From the NCBI GenBank assembly GCA_950106755.1, contig OX467092.1, positions 1,178,001-1,242,000 on the forward strand: 64,000 nucleotides of DNA. Reading direction: 5' to 3'. The DNA comes from Climacium dendroides (Eukaryota > Streptophyta > Bryopsida > Hypnales > Climaciaceae). Below the pieces are notes generated by a model that worked only from the letters and a program-made list of their open reading frames with translations, searched no databases and had not been told where the DNA came from. A program made the position numbers and the translations under genes. Of this stretch, positions 1 through 11,833 are shown piece after piece; the first letter of the stretch is position 1, and each line of letters begins with the position of its first letter.

Positions 1-281
1 ATATGACTACAGTGAATCATATTTTCCCAGGCATATTTTTTAATGATGTGTAAAACAATTCTTTTCAGTTATATTTTTTGATGATTTGGAAAACGACTAT
101 GTGTAGTCATACATCAACATACTTAAGTAGTGAAGTAAGAAAATCCATTTAATTAAAAATGAATACATATGATTTCTTAAATGGAAAAAATTAATCACAT
201 TAAAAATTCAAATACAAGAAAAAATGTGATTTTTTTCAATAATATTTGTTAGTTACTAATACAAAACATATCACAATGGCT

Positions 282-284
<3 letters not shown>

Positions 285-339
<55 letters not shown>
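285..339. repeat. (TA)n microsatellite
   Basis: An uninterrupted TA dinucleotide run of about 55 bases, visible directly. Its length is likely polymorphic and prone to assembly error. Confidence 0.95.
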
Positions 340-342
<3 letters not shown>

Positions 343-599
343 CATACTTGTGGAATCTATATTCCAACAAAAATGTAAAGATGTTACCTCTATTATATTG
401 CAAGTAGTCTTCAATAACTTCATTTCAACCTCCAATGCCTACATGTATAAACAAGAAGGTTAGTTTTCAATAAATGAACAATATAATTCAAACTTCAAAG
501 ATTTAAAGCACTACAAAATATGTAGACATGTTTAAGATAAAAAAAAAGTTATAATCATTATATATTCAAAAATTATAAATAACCAAAAAAAATAACAAT

Positions 600-1130
600 G
601 ATGATAGAGGGACTAAGAAGCAAAAAGTAGCAAAAACTAAGTGACATTATGATTGCAAAATATGACTGCAAAATATGACTAGGAGGCAAGAAGAAGAAAA
701 ACCTAAGATGAAAAAAGAAATAAAAGTTAAAAGGCAAGAGGAAGTGAAATCTAAGATGGAAGAAGAAGTAAAACCTAAGATGGAAGAAGAAGCAAAAGTT
801 AGGAGGCAAGAAGAAGCAAAATCTAAGAAGGAAGAAGGAGCAAAAGCTAAGTAGGAAGAAGAGCAAAACCTAAAAAGCAAGAAGTAAGAAGGAGCAAGAG
901 AAGTAAGAAGAAGCAAAAAGAAGAAAAAACTACAAGGCAAGAAGAAACAAAACTTAAGAAGCAACAAAAAGAAAGAAGAAAGAATAAAAAAAAAAAAAGT
1001 AAAAGCTAAGTAAGAAGAAGAAGCAAAACCTAAGAAGCAAGAAGAAGTAAGAAGAAGCAAGAAGAAGAAAAACCTAAGAAACAACAAGAAACAAAACTTA
1101 AGAAGGAACAAAAAAAAAGGGGCAAAAAGA
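600..1130. repeat. AAG/GAA-rich degenerate repeat tract
   Basis: A purine-rich plus strand made of variants of a 15-24 base unit (AAGAAGAAGCAAAACCTAAG and similar). It opens a plus-strand frame at 675-854 that would encode a Lys/Glu-rich peptide of 59 residues, and long Phe/Leu-rich frames on the other strand. Both are what a low-stop purine tract gives by chance, so I do not call a gene. Confidence 0.75.
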
Positions 1131-1607
1131 GGAGTGGCTACAAAAAGTGGTGGCTAGGGTTTCAAACCCCTAATTTAGTGGCAGCTAGGGTTTCAAAACC
1201 CTAAATTAGTGGCAACTACAAAAAAGTGACTTTCAAAAAATATGACTACAAAAAATCTTATGTGGAAAAATATGACTAGGTACTTTCTAAACATATTCCC
1301 TACCCAAATTGTTTTTGGGCCGCCCTAAAAAAAAATCTTACTATCATGGAGATGCGATTGCAAAATATGACTAAAGAAAAAATACAACTAGAAAATATGA
1401 CTGGGTGTTCCCAAAATATGTTCCCTACCGTTCTCTATGAAGTATTTTGGTATTTCCTATGGCCATATACTATACGGCCATGATGTATAAGGCTAAAATA
1501 TGACTTGCAGTCATATTTTTTTTACCTTCAAAAATATGACTACAAGTAGTCGCCAGTCATCCTCAATCATAATTCTGCAATCATAAAACACTACCATTGT
1601 TGTAGTG

Positions 1608-3080
1608 AGTTATTATTTAAATGGTTTGCAATTAGGGGTTTAGCTAAAGTAATAAATAGAAAAAAATAAGATTAAAGGTATTACCATTTTCTTTCAGAAT
1701 CTATCCCAGTGACAGTATCAAAAATACCAAATGCAATTCAATCCTCTAATTCACAAATTGTCAGTTTTAATGCAACTTAAAAGGACTAAAGGAGTACCAC
1801 CAAGCTTTGGTTTCTAAATAAATCTTGTTTGCTTCAAATATCAATGTTGCATTTTTGTATTGCTTATAGAGTCAAATATGGTTGTTTAAAATTCTTTGAC
1901 GATTAACTTCTTTGTATACTTGTACATGTTTGCTACCCAGTGGAATAAATAAGTTCTTTTATGGTCTACCATTGGAACAGATGGATTTCCTAATTTAAAT
2001 ACAATGTGAAATGCATTAAAATTGACTCAAGTGAGCAATATCACACATAAATCCCTTGAACGTTGGATCCATCCACCCCATTTTCCAATATGATTTTATT
2101 CAAACAATGCCAAAAATGAAGTGGCCTTCAATGCCCTCAATCTGCATATCATAGATAGCAATTGTCATAACTTTGCAATAAGTAGAGTCATAGACGTGAT
2201 AAGCAGTAGTTTGTTCATGAGTTCACCCTCTTTACAAGATCAAATATGATAACAGGTCACTACTTGGTTGCATCCATTGTACAAGATTGACTCCACTCCT
2301 AAAGTTATTCCATCCATAAACATTTTGAATAAATATCACAATCGGATAACAAGTTTGGCTTAAATGACATAAAAAAAATACCTATTTTTTTTGCTAATTC
2401 TAGGACCAAACAACCAAATCTACAAAAAAAAATATAAAGATAAATGCTAAAAAATTCAAGGAAGTAAAAATAATTCATTGAATCTAATATCAACTATCAT
2501 TTGACCATCTACCATCAAGAAAAAATTTGATTGTGAAATGACAAAACTACTTCATACATTTAGTGGGATGGTTGAGAGGTCATTTTTATAATGAAATTCA
2601 TTTTCTACCATGAATCCTCAAAGGATATGGGACAGTTCAAAGATGAGAGCTTGACTGCTCATTATGAAAATGCAGGAATTTTATTAAATGTAGAACTTTA
2701 GACCTTATTTTGACATAGTAGAATAATTTTTTTCAAAAAATTTGAACTATGAAAAGTTGTTAAATCAAAATAAAATTTATCTCCAAAAATACGTTTGTAA
2801 TTTTTAGCTTCCAAAAAAATTTAGAGACGATGTTTGAAAATGTTCCAAAAAAATGTCCCTTCCAACCCCTTTCTAAATTTTGTTCATAACTTTTGATTGA
2901 AGGCTTTAAATCCCAAATAGGTTTCTAGAAATGAAATTTAACTTGATTTCTTAACTTTTCTTATTTAAAATTTTCTTACAAAAGTGTAAATGACCTATTT
3001 GAATTTTTTTTTGTTATTTTGAGTGTTATTTTTTGTGTGTTTTTGCATGCTTTTGTTTATTTTTTTGAGTAAATGACGTT
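1608..3080. other. AT-rich DNA without recognisable genes
   Basis: Stop-dense in all frames, with homopolymer runs. I see no exon-like GC rise, no tRNA and no transposon ends. Confidence 0.6.
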
Positions 3081-4945
3081 CCAAATTGGTAATTTTGAGT
3101 GTATATTAACCTATTTGAGGGTCAATTTTTGAAGTTAATTTCCAAGTCGGGAGCAGTGGTAGATGCTGCTAGGAGGTGCGGTGTTTTAGTCGTAATTCAA
3201 GATCCAAGTTGGAATTGTAGACTGGTGTATTCCAAGTGGAATGGTCTGGGTTAATTTCCAAGTCGGAGTTGGCTTGTGCGTAATAGTTGTATTCCGATTT
3301 GGTCTGTGGTGTGCAGTTAGGGTTGTTTATGATCCGAGTTGGTTGTGTAGGGAGAGAGTGCCAATTTGGGAGTTATGTTTTTGAGTGTGATGGGCGGTTG
3401 TTGTTCGAGGTTCCTATTTGGCAGTTCGTGAATTTTGAGGTGGTGTCCAAGTTGGTTGGGAAACTGCCTGGCTCGGGGTTAAACTGAAGATTTCCAAATT
3501 GGAAGGCACCTAGTGTTGAGAGAGTCCACTGCGAGTCCCAGCCAAGTTGGTGTTGTGTATTTTCATTTGTTTGTGTGAGTCAAAATAGGTGCTTGAATTT
3601 CTGTTTGAATGTGTGTAATTGAGCTTGTGTATTTTCCAATTGGGGAGTATTGTGATTATGTCTGTGTAAGTCCAAGTCGGAAGATGCAGATGAAGGCCAG
3701 TCCTAGTGCTTCTCGTGGAGAGAAGAGAAAGAAGATCTAATTTGGAAATTTGCAGTGAAGTTGTGGAATTTTATGAGCTGAGAGTTAGATTTCATACTAA
3801 GTTGGAAGTTGAACTATTCGTGTGATGGCACGAGCTTGTGCAGTAGTGGTTAAGTCCAATTTGGGGAAGATGAAGTATAGTATGGACTAGAATATTCCAA
3901 GTAGATTTAAATTTGCTGTGAGAGCAGATTGGAATTCTAGTCGACATAATGAAGTAAAGTTGGAATTTTAGATTCCAAATTGGTTAAATGCCAAATGTTG
4001 AGGAAGGAAGAGTGTAGAAATTTCTCGTGGAGAGAGAAGAAAATATCCAAATCAGAGTGAATCTGAGAGCTAATTGGAGATGTTATAAAATAAGATAAAA
4101 ATGTGTGTAAACTCACCAATTTGGCTTAATGAAGTGTATAATTCAAGCAAATTGATGTCTGTTGTAAATGGAATGGAAATGTCTGTTTAATTTGAAATCT
4201 TTGTATGATTGTATGCATGTGGTTCCAATTTGAGAATTGGAGTAAGTGCTGAATTGGCCGAGTTGAGAGATGGCAATAGTTGTTAAAATTCAAATTGGAC
4301 TGAGATTTTATTGAAGTTATGGGTATGAGTAAATTGAGAAGTCTCTCTATGTGGATGCATGGTGTCATGAGTGTTTATCTAAGTTGGTTTCATAAAGTCT
4401 GAATGTTGTCTAAGTTACGATCCCGAGTTGGTCTGTTAAGCCGAAGCAACATGTCTCAAATTTGAGAGTTTCCGAATGGGTGTGAGAAATTAATTTATCC
4501 AATTAGGAAAGCAGCGTAGTATGAGAGAGAAAGCTGAGAATAAAACTAAAAATTCCAAGTTAGTAAGGGAGAGGGTAAATTCTGCAAGTGCGAGAGTCAC
4601 ATAAAGTGTAAGAAGGAGGTAAAACAATCCAAGTTGGAGATCATGGTTGTATACCAAGCTGGAGACAAAGACCAACGGAAGAGTGACATGTCCTAATTGG
4701 AGAAAGACAGGGAGCTGAGTTAAGCCGAGTTGGAAGATCGTTGCTGAACCTGTACCAGGCGATTCTGATTTGGTGAAAGATGAAGGAGTCCAATTTAAAG
4801 AATAAAGATCAAGCCTAATTGGGTGATACTTAACCTTGGTGGTTATAAGAGTGGAGAGTAAAAAGGATATAATAAAATAAATAAATAAAAGAATTAAACA
4901 ATTAATCATGTAATAGTGAGGTAATTAAATTAATTCTAGTTGGAA
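3080..4945. repeat. Irregular array of CCAA-n-TTGG words
   Basis: About 35-40 variants of a near-palindromic word (TCCAAGTTGG, TCCAATTTGG, TCCAAATTGG, GCCGAGTTGG, CCTAATTGG) occur in roughly 1.9 kb, at spacings of about 25-70 bases, with unrelated G/T-rich sequence between them. Examples lie near 3084, 3151, 3213, 3258, 3448, 3492, 3542, 3671, 3852, 3974, 4115, 4377, 4629, 4721 and 4813. The spacers do not align into a fixed-length tandem unit. The density falls sharply on both sides. No protein-coding frame is supported; ORFs here are short. Confidence 0.65.
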
Positions 4946-5354
4946 GTATGACTTATTTGGGTATTTTGTTTCCTTATTAGTTGTCTTGTTGTTGTTGTAG
5001 AAGTAATCCTATTAAAATTGCCTCCCTAGGAACGAACATAACTATTAGTTGGATAAATCCGAATAGGTTCCAACGCAATCTACAAAAAGTTATTCTACTA
5101 TGTTAAAATGAGGTCCAAAGTTCTACATTGAATACAATTTTTGCTTTTGATTTAACTAGGTATGAGCGGTTGAGCTCCTAATAATCTTAGTTTACATATC
5201 CCACATTGGTTGTTTTACCTCCTACCACCTCACTTGTATAAAGAGCTTGTCTTCTCTTTAAGGTACACTTGAAGTGAGTGGTGAATGAATCTATGTAAGG
5301 TATTTGTCCAATATAAATAATTTAATTTGAATATATTATTAAATTATATATATA
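4946..5354. other. Possible decayed LTR-type sequence
   Basis: Contains a segment near 5198 reading ATCCCACATTGG, followed by a TATAAAGAGC box near 5236. This combination is common in the promoter part of plant Copia/TRIM long terminal repeats (established knowledge). No partner LTR, primer-binding site or pol frame was found, so this is a weak call. Confidence 0.22.
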
Positions 5355-6355
5355 TTTGGAGTGTTGAAGTTTACTTTGGCCTTTCTTAACCCCAATTGTT
5401 AATGGCCATGCTTTTTCAAGACTAAAATTTCCTTCTATTATATGCTAGGAATTAGTCAAAATAATGCTGAAATTTTTTTACCTTCCTAGACCCCATCCGT
5501 TAACGGCTATACTTTTTAAGATTTAAATTTCCTTCTATTATATATTGAGAATTAGTCAAATGCTGAAATTTTCTTGCCTTCCTAAACCCAGTCATTAATG
5601 GTCATGCTTTTTAGGACTTAAATTTCCTTCTATTATATGCTAGGAATTTGTCAATTATAAAAATTTTCTTAGCATCCTAGAGTCCAACCATTAATGAACA
5701 TGTTTTTTTGGTTTCCGATTTCCTTGCACCATATGCTAAATTTGGACAAATGTTGTAATTTATTTTGCTTTACCTAATCAATAGCCATTAATGGCCACAC
5801 TTTTTTGAATTCAAGTTTGTTCCCAAGATATACTAGGAATTTAATCAAATGCTTTTATTTTTTTTCATTCCCAATGCACAATTGTTAACAACCACATTTT
5901 TTTGGATGCTAGTTTACTTTCAATATATGCTAGGAATTAATCAAATGATGCAATCTTGGGGGTCTTCCTAAGGGCCAGCCATTAATGGTTATGCTTTTTT
6001 GGACTCGAGTTTATTTGCATCATATGCTAAGATTTAGTAAAAAATAATGCTACAATTTATTTTGCCTTCCTAGTGGACAACCGTTAAAGGCTAAGTTTTT
6101 TTGTATTTAGGTTTATTTCCAACATGTATTATGGATTTGGTCGAATGCTGTTATTTTTTGGCCTTTTTAGTGCACAATTGTTAATGACCACTTATTTAGG
6201 ATTGCCCTAGTATATGCTAAAAATGATCAAATGTTGCAATTTGGAGTCTTTCTAATGGACAATTGTTAATGGCCACATTTTTTTGGATTCAGTTTACTTG
6301 CACCATATGCTAAGATTTGATAAATTTGGCAATTTCTTTGTTCTTCTTGATTATA
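5355..6355. repeat. ~97-bp tandem array, left part
   Basis: About ten diverged copies of a unit containing CATTAATGGCCATGCTTTTT, then a TTTCCTTCTATTATATGCTA-like stretch and AATTAGTCAAATGCTG. The TTAATGGCC core recurs near 5400, 5503, 5594, 5692, 5787, 5885, 5983, 6084, 6180 and 6258, mostly 91-103 bases apart. The array resumes after the MITE at 6356-6558. Confidence 0.8.
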
Positions 6356-6558
6356 CACTACAAGAGAAAGGGGTGTTTTAAGTAGTATCCTAGACATCAC
6401 GTCTTTTAAGTAATGTCTTTTAAGTAAGTTTTTAAGTAAACTTTTACTAAAAAAACAGTCTTTTTAGTAAAAGTTTACTTAAAAACTTACTTAAAAGATG
6501 TTACTTAAAAGACATGATGTTTAGGACACTACTTAAAACACCCCTTTCTCTTGTAGTG
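6356..6558. mobile_element. CACTA-type foldback MITE, copy 1
   Basis: A 203-bp element that begins CACTACAAGAGAAAGGGGTG and ends with the reverse complement. It is flanked on both sides by ATA, fitting the 3-bp target duplication of CACTA (CMC/EnSpm) transposons. The two ~101-base arms fold back over their whole length with six mismatches, all transitions. It has no coding capacity. It interrupts the 97-bp tandem array, so it inserted after that array formed. Confidence 0.9.
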
Positions 6559-6800
6559 ATAGATAGTCGTTAATGGCTATCATGTTGAATTACATATTGT
6601 ATAATACATATATACAAACAAGAACTTTTTTTATTCTCAATTTAGATTAGAAGAAATTTATCTTTTAGGGTTTAGGTATCAAGTGCTAGATCTTTATGTT
6701 TGCCTTAAGACTCTAAAGAAGTTTGGCCAATATAAATTTCTTGTTACTGTTGTTTAGCTATTAATAGCCAAGCTATTGTATAGCCTCATCAAATACAAAT
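6559..6800. repeat. ~97-bp tandem array, right remnant
   Basis: After the MITE the array core reappears as GTTAATGGCTATCATG near 6560 and as TTAATAGCCAAGC near 6760, with more diverged sequence between. The array ends before 6805. Confidence 0.5.
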
Positions 6801-7209
6801 AGAGTTGTTTGAATTAGATGTGATTCACATTTTATATTTAGATTACAATATTACATTAGTCATTTTTCTTAATTTATTACAATTGATTACATTTGAACAT
6901 CAACTTAGAGATGTTGACTTAAAGGGAGCCACAAGCATGGAGATTAAATGTTGCACTTCAACCTTTTTCCTCAAGGTCAGTTGGAGTTACAATTGGCTTT
7001 TTGAAGAAGAAAATTGTAAACACTTCTTCTGGTCTTTAGTAGTTTAGATATCAACTGGGGGCAGAATAAAAAATTAGTATTCTTCTATGTCATATGATTT
7101 CTTTGCTAGTTATAAAACTATTTATTGAAGAATGATTTCATGAATTTAGGAGCATACTTTGTTACTTGTAGTTACACGGAAGGAAATAGAGTTTTCTATG
7201 TAGCCTTGA

Positions 7210-7412
7210 CACTACAAGAGAAAGGGGTGTTTTAAGTAGTGTCCTAGATATCATGTCTTTTAAGTAACATCTTTTAAGTAAGTTTTTAAGTAAACTTTTA
7301 CTAAAAAGACTGTCTTTTTAGTAAAAGTTTACTTAAAAACTTACTTAAAAGATGTTACTTAAAAGACATGATATCTAGGACACTACTTAAAACACCCCTT
7401 TCTCTTGTAGTG
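7210..7412. mobile_element. CACTA-type foldback MITE, copy 2, perfect palindrome
   Basis: Same family as the element at 6356. It is 203 bp long with a TGA target duplication on both sides. The left 101 bases are the exact reverse complement of the right 101 bases around a single central T, so the whole element can form an uninterrupted hairpin. The absence of any mismatch between the arms suggests a recent insertion. Confidence 0.93.
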
Positions 7413-8620
7413 TGAAGAATAATGAGGGGAAGACAATAGATGTTACAAATAATATTATTAAATTGTAGAATGCCAATTGAGTGTGAGAAAATGTTGCATT
7501 TCATAAAGAATTATTAGAGCAATTATACTTATTTTGTTAAATTATTCAATTTATGCAATAAGAGTTTGGTGAAAATAACTCTCCACTCAAAATTGAAGAA
7601 GTAGCTTATCAATACAAATCCTAAGTACACTATGACCTTTTTAAAGAAAATAAAGTGTCACTATGAAACTCATGATGAAATTCTAGAGATGATTCAAGAG
7701 AAACTTTGAATGTTGACAACTTCAATAAAGAACACTTTTATGAAAATTCATTTTTATTTAAAATCATAATTATAAAAATAAAATAAAATGGATGAACCAT
7801 TTTCATCATTTAAATTTACATAAAGGCCCATGATGAAGACTACATTGATCACTTAATCATTCAAAAGCAATGTTCAATTTTTCATAAATTAGTGATTATA
7901 ATGTTTACATCGCTTGTCATTAAATTTATGTCCGACCTTTTTAGCCTACTTTTGTTGCTCTTTCTATTTGAAACTTCATAAATGTCACCTATGTAATTGT
8001 TATGATGTATTGCAATTTTACATTTATGTGCTTTACAATGAAATATTTTAAACCACTACACCTATTTTCATTGTATGTTTGCATATATATACTATCATTA
8101 ATGAATATTTTTTAATTTTTAGAAGTATATTTGTTCAATTTTTGGTACAAAATTGCATAGCAATATATTAATTTGTTGTTCATTTGGACTGTAGATCCTT
8201 ACATCTAATTCCATGGTTATGGTCTTCAACAAATTCACAAACCCTGAATGGAAAAAAAATAGAGGCTCACAAGCTCGTAGGCTCATACTCACAAGCTCAC
8301 ATATTAGCACCTCTGCAATTTTGAAATGCAACTTAATTTATAGATTGGAAAAACAAAGTTGCTAAAACTCATCCTGTACCCTACATCATTACCATCATCT
8401 ATCATGCTGGGGTTATTGTAGGTCTTAGAAAAAAAGACTTTGTAGATATGGTGTATGTTTTGCAAGATCATTGGGCATAATTAAAGAATATTTGTACACT
8501 TGTATATAGAAATTGAGACATTCAAATTTCACATGTACTAGTATGCTCTATGTTGTTCCCATAGTAAAAAAATAATTTTTAAATTATTAATTAATTCATA
8601 AAAAACTCAAAATTAAATAA
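7413..8620. other. AT-rich DNA without recognisable genes
   Basis: Scattered short ORFs only. Neither strand shows a domain, splice-like exon, tRNA or transposon end that I can identify. Confidence 0.55.
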
Positions 8621-8629
8621 ATTTGATAC

Positions 8630-10420
8630 CTTATGTCCAAATACCACAAAACAAAGTCCGTGCACCATTCCTTGATGAGGATTTTCAATGGTACTAAGAA
8701 TGTGACTAGAACAAAATTCGGGAGATCTCACTATATGTGACTAAACAAAATAAAACACACAAACAACCTAACTTAACAATCATACTAGTGTACCTTGTGT
8801 CATTGCTACATCCCTAAATTTTTTTTTTTAAATTATCTAAAAAAAACTCAAAAATCCATAACTTCCACACTGTAAGCCCTAACACCACAAAACAAAGCCC
8901 ATGCACCCGTCCTTGCCAAGGGCTTTTTGATGGTACCAAGCATGCAATCAAGGAATGCATGTCCAAGAGATCTCACAATAACAAACAAAACAAAACACAC
9001 AAACAAACAACCTAACTTAACAACCATACTATTGATACTAGTGTGTCTTGTATTGTTGCCACATCCCAAAAAATATATTTAAAAAAAATTTAACTAAAAA
9101 AACCTCAAAATCTATAACTTCCACACTGTATGCCCCAACGCCACGAAACAAAGCCTGTGCACCCATCCTCGCCAAGCGGGCAAGGGCTTTCCAATGATAC
9201 CAAGCACGCAACCAAGAAATGCACAATCCAAAATATCTCACCATAACAAACAAAACAAAACACACAAACAAACAAATAGCCTAACTTAACAACCATATTA
9301 GTGTACCTTGTATCATTGCCACATCCCCAAAAAATATTTTGAAAAAAATTAACTAAAAAAACTCAAAAATCCATAACTTCCACACCGTATGCCCCAATGC
9401 CACGAAACAAAGCCCATGCACCTATCCTCGCCAAGGACTTTTTGATGGTACTAAGCACGCAACCAAAAAATGCACAGCCCAAGAGATCTCACCATAACAA
9501 ACAAAATAAAACATACAAACAAACAACCTAACTTAAGGTAAGGACTAGAGTGCCTTGTGGCGTTGCCACAATCAAAACAAAAATAAAAGTAATTTTCTAA
9601 TTTTTTTAGAACCAAAAACAATTCAAAAATCCATAACTTTCTCACCATTAGTTGGAATGCCACGAAACCAAGTCTGTGCACCCCTCCTTGCCGAGAACTT
9701 TCCGACGATACCAAAATTGTGACCAAAATTAGAAAAAGTGATTTTCTAATTTTTAGAACCAAAAATAACTCAAAAATGCATAACTTTCATGCTGTACTTC
9801 CAAACACCATGAAACCAAGCCAATGCACCCCTCCTCACCGAGGGCTTTCCGACAGTACCAAGTATGTGTGTCTTGTGCCATTGCCATAGTCAAAACAAAA
9901 GTAAAAATAATTTTCTAATTTTTTAGAACCAAAAACAGCTTGAAAATGCATAATTTTCTCACCATGAGTCGGAATGCCATGAAACAAAGCTCATGCACCC
10001 CTCTTCACCAAGGGCTTTCCGACAGTAGTGTAACCTATGCCGTTTCCACAATCAAAACAAAAATAAAAATAATTGTTTAATTTTTTAATTCATAAACATA
10101 CTTCAAAATTTAATAACTTTCACACCCTAAGTCAGGATGCCACGAAACTAAGTCGGTGCACCCCTCCTCATCGAGGACTTTCCGACGGTACCAAAATCAC
10201 GACCAAAATATAAGTAAAAGTAATTTTCTAATTTTCTAGAACCAAAAATAACTCAAAAATGCACAACTTTCACACCGTACGTAGGAAGGCCACGGAACCA
10301 AGCCGGTGCACCCCTCCTCGCCGAGGGCTTTCCGATGGTACCAAGCACGCGACCGGGGACGCACAGTCCAGGAGATCTCAACGTGACAAACAAACAAACA
10401 AAACAAACAAAACAAACATG
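8630..10420. repeat. Tandem array with two period classes
   Basis: Nine diverged copies of a unit containing CATAACTTYCACACYGTA, then CCACGAAACAAAGCCCATGC, CACCCCTCCTCGCCGAGGGC and TTTCCGACGGTACCAAGCACGC. The GTGCACC core lies near 8662, 8903, 9157, 9416, 9676, 9824, 9990, 10157 and 10304. The first four intervals are about 240-260 bases because an ACAAACAAAACAAAACACAC-rich spacer and a GTGTNTTGTATYRTTGCCAC segment are included; the later ones are about 147-167. The units become GC-richer to the right. ORFs across it (9038-9271, 9451-9762, 10253-10453) repeat with the unit and are not believed to be genes. Confidence 0.85.
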
Positions 10421-11833
10421 CTGTCTTAATAGAAAGAGATATCTAACCAACATAGATAATCATTCTCCACCCTTGCACTCCAAATCTGTCCCTGCGTACA
10501 TACTGGACCACTCACAAGACAAGTAGATATAGTAGACTAAAACTTAATTTTGAATTTGAAGGGTTATTGCTGCACACGTCGGACTGAGCCAGGTCTTGAT
10601 ACGGAATTATGCATATGCCCACTCAGCCACTGCCACCCTCTCCAGTAACTTAAGATGCTTCTTTCAGTAGCCAATGAAAGATTGCGTGTCAAACAATTGG
10701 TATGATTCAGTAACTGCAACTGTTCCAAGCACCAATCATCTTCCAGCTTCCGAAACAAGAGTATTCCCTCCACATCACGTCATGGAATTCAACGACACAT
10801 TTGGAAACTTCTAAACTTTGCCAGAATGGTGTCTAGGGTCCCGTGCTGAACAACTACCTTACACCAGGCACAAAACTCACATTATCATTCTATCCATTCA
10901 TTCTCAGTGCATTCCTTTCACCCAGACGGTGACAAAATCAAAATGTCCCACCAGGCACGCTCTCGGGATGACGGAGATGAAGGTCAGACAAGCCAGTCTA
11001 TCGTCGTGAGTCCCGCCCCGGGCTGGTGGTGTCGGTTCACTCGGTTGTGTGGGCTTGTTTTTCGCCGTTGAAATAAAACTTCAGTGTGTGCCAAAAAAGA
11101 AAAAACATGCCCTACCACAAGGTTAAATTAATCTCGACCCCAGGTAGATCCATGGTCATGCACGAGCGCTGCAAGCTGGCAAAGCGAACAACTTGTGAAC
11201 CGGAGGTCCCTCAGTATAAAATCCACATGTATAGATATACCTCACTCACTCCAAATATCAAGCTTCCAGGAGCTGACACGGAAATATCCAACCAATCCGT
11301 CAGTCATCACACAAAGATGCTATCCACCGAAAATTAACTCAAAAAAAAATACTCCGTACTAACCACAAAAGCTTCAAAAGTAAGTCGTTAGGCTTCACTT
11401 TCAGCCTATATCAGAATATTAAAATCTTTATCGTATACAGTAGCCCGCTGCAAGTGAGGGGATAACTTATAAGATCGTAATGTAGATTGCTAGCTAGGGT
11501 AGTACTGCAATGCAAGACAGTTTATCAACGCACGACTGAACTTAATTCCGCATCGTCCATATAGTCACAGACGTTACTTTGTAGCTGATCCTGTGAAATG
11601 GATCGAGCTTAATTGTGTCCAACCATGCCTAATTAACCTGCTGAGTGGCACGGACCATTCATGGGTTTAATACTAAATAAACTAGATTAGATGAGAGCTG
11701 ATTCGATCAGTCTAGTCTTCACAGTCTGCACCGGTCTGTGTCGAAGTATATATAAGTGGAAAGATCGACTCAAGCTGAGAGGGTAGCTAAAGCACCAAGA
11801 TTGAATATATTCGGACTTGAGCATGGGGCGCCA
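10421..11833. other. Less AT-rich flank, no supported gene
   Basis: Visibly richer in G and C than its surroundings. It contains moderate ORFs, such as 10564-10773 on the minus strand and 11086-11337 on the plus strand, with no domain that I recognise. A TATATATAAG box occurs on the plus strand at about 11745-11754, but only very short frames follow. If the minus-strand gene ending at 11,834 is real, the right part of this stretch would be its 3' untranslated region. Confidence 0.4.

Larger units (their letters stand above)
1..1607. repeat. AATATGACTA-motif repeat region, likely the 3' part of a DNA transposon
   Basis: The word AATATGACT(A/G) recurs on the plus strand near 1, 660, 670, 1240, 1270, 1370, 1395, 1490 and 1540. 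An inverted pair around 1500-1550 (GACTTGCAGTCATATTTT) also uses it. The block ends at 1607 with CACTACCATTGTTGTAGTG, a short inverted repeat like the ends of CACTA-type elements. The matching left end was not found and probably lies before the window. Two telobox-like TAGGGTTT/AAACCCTA inverted pairs sit at 1155-1215. No reading frame is supported. Confidence 0.4.

Noticed and set aside
573..1111. Phe/Leu-rich minus-strand ORFs of 97 and 154 codons, as possible membrane proteins
   Set aside because: They are the complement of an AAG-rich low-complexity tract; hydrophobicity follows from TTC/TTT/CTT codons alone.
1150..1215. AAACCCTA/TAGGGTTT motifs as interstitial telomeric repeats
   Set aside because: Only two pairs of single motifs, not tandem; they fit telobox-like words in a repeat.
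6805..7047. 80-codon plus-strand ORF
   Set aside because: It starts without ATG, has no domain, and lies between a tandem array and MITEs in AT-rich DNA. A GGGGGCAGA purine stretch after it looked like an LTR polypurine tract, but no LTR follows.
8848..10453. Several minus-strand ORFs with similar LFVCFVLFVMVR peptides, as a possible gene family
   Set aside because: They recur with the tandem unit and come from its ACAAACAAAACA tract; frames are broken in different ways between units.
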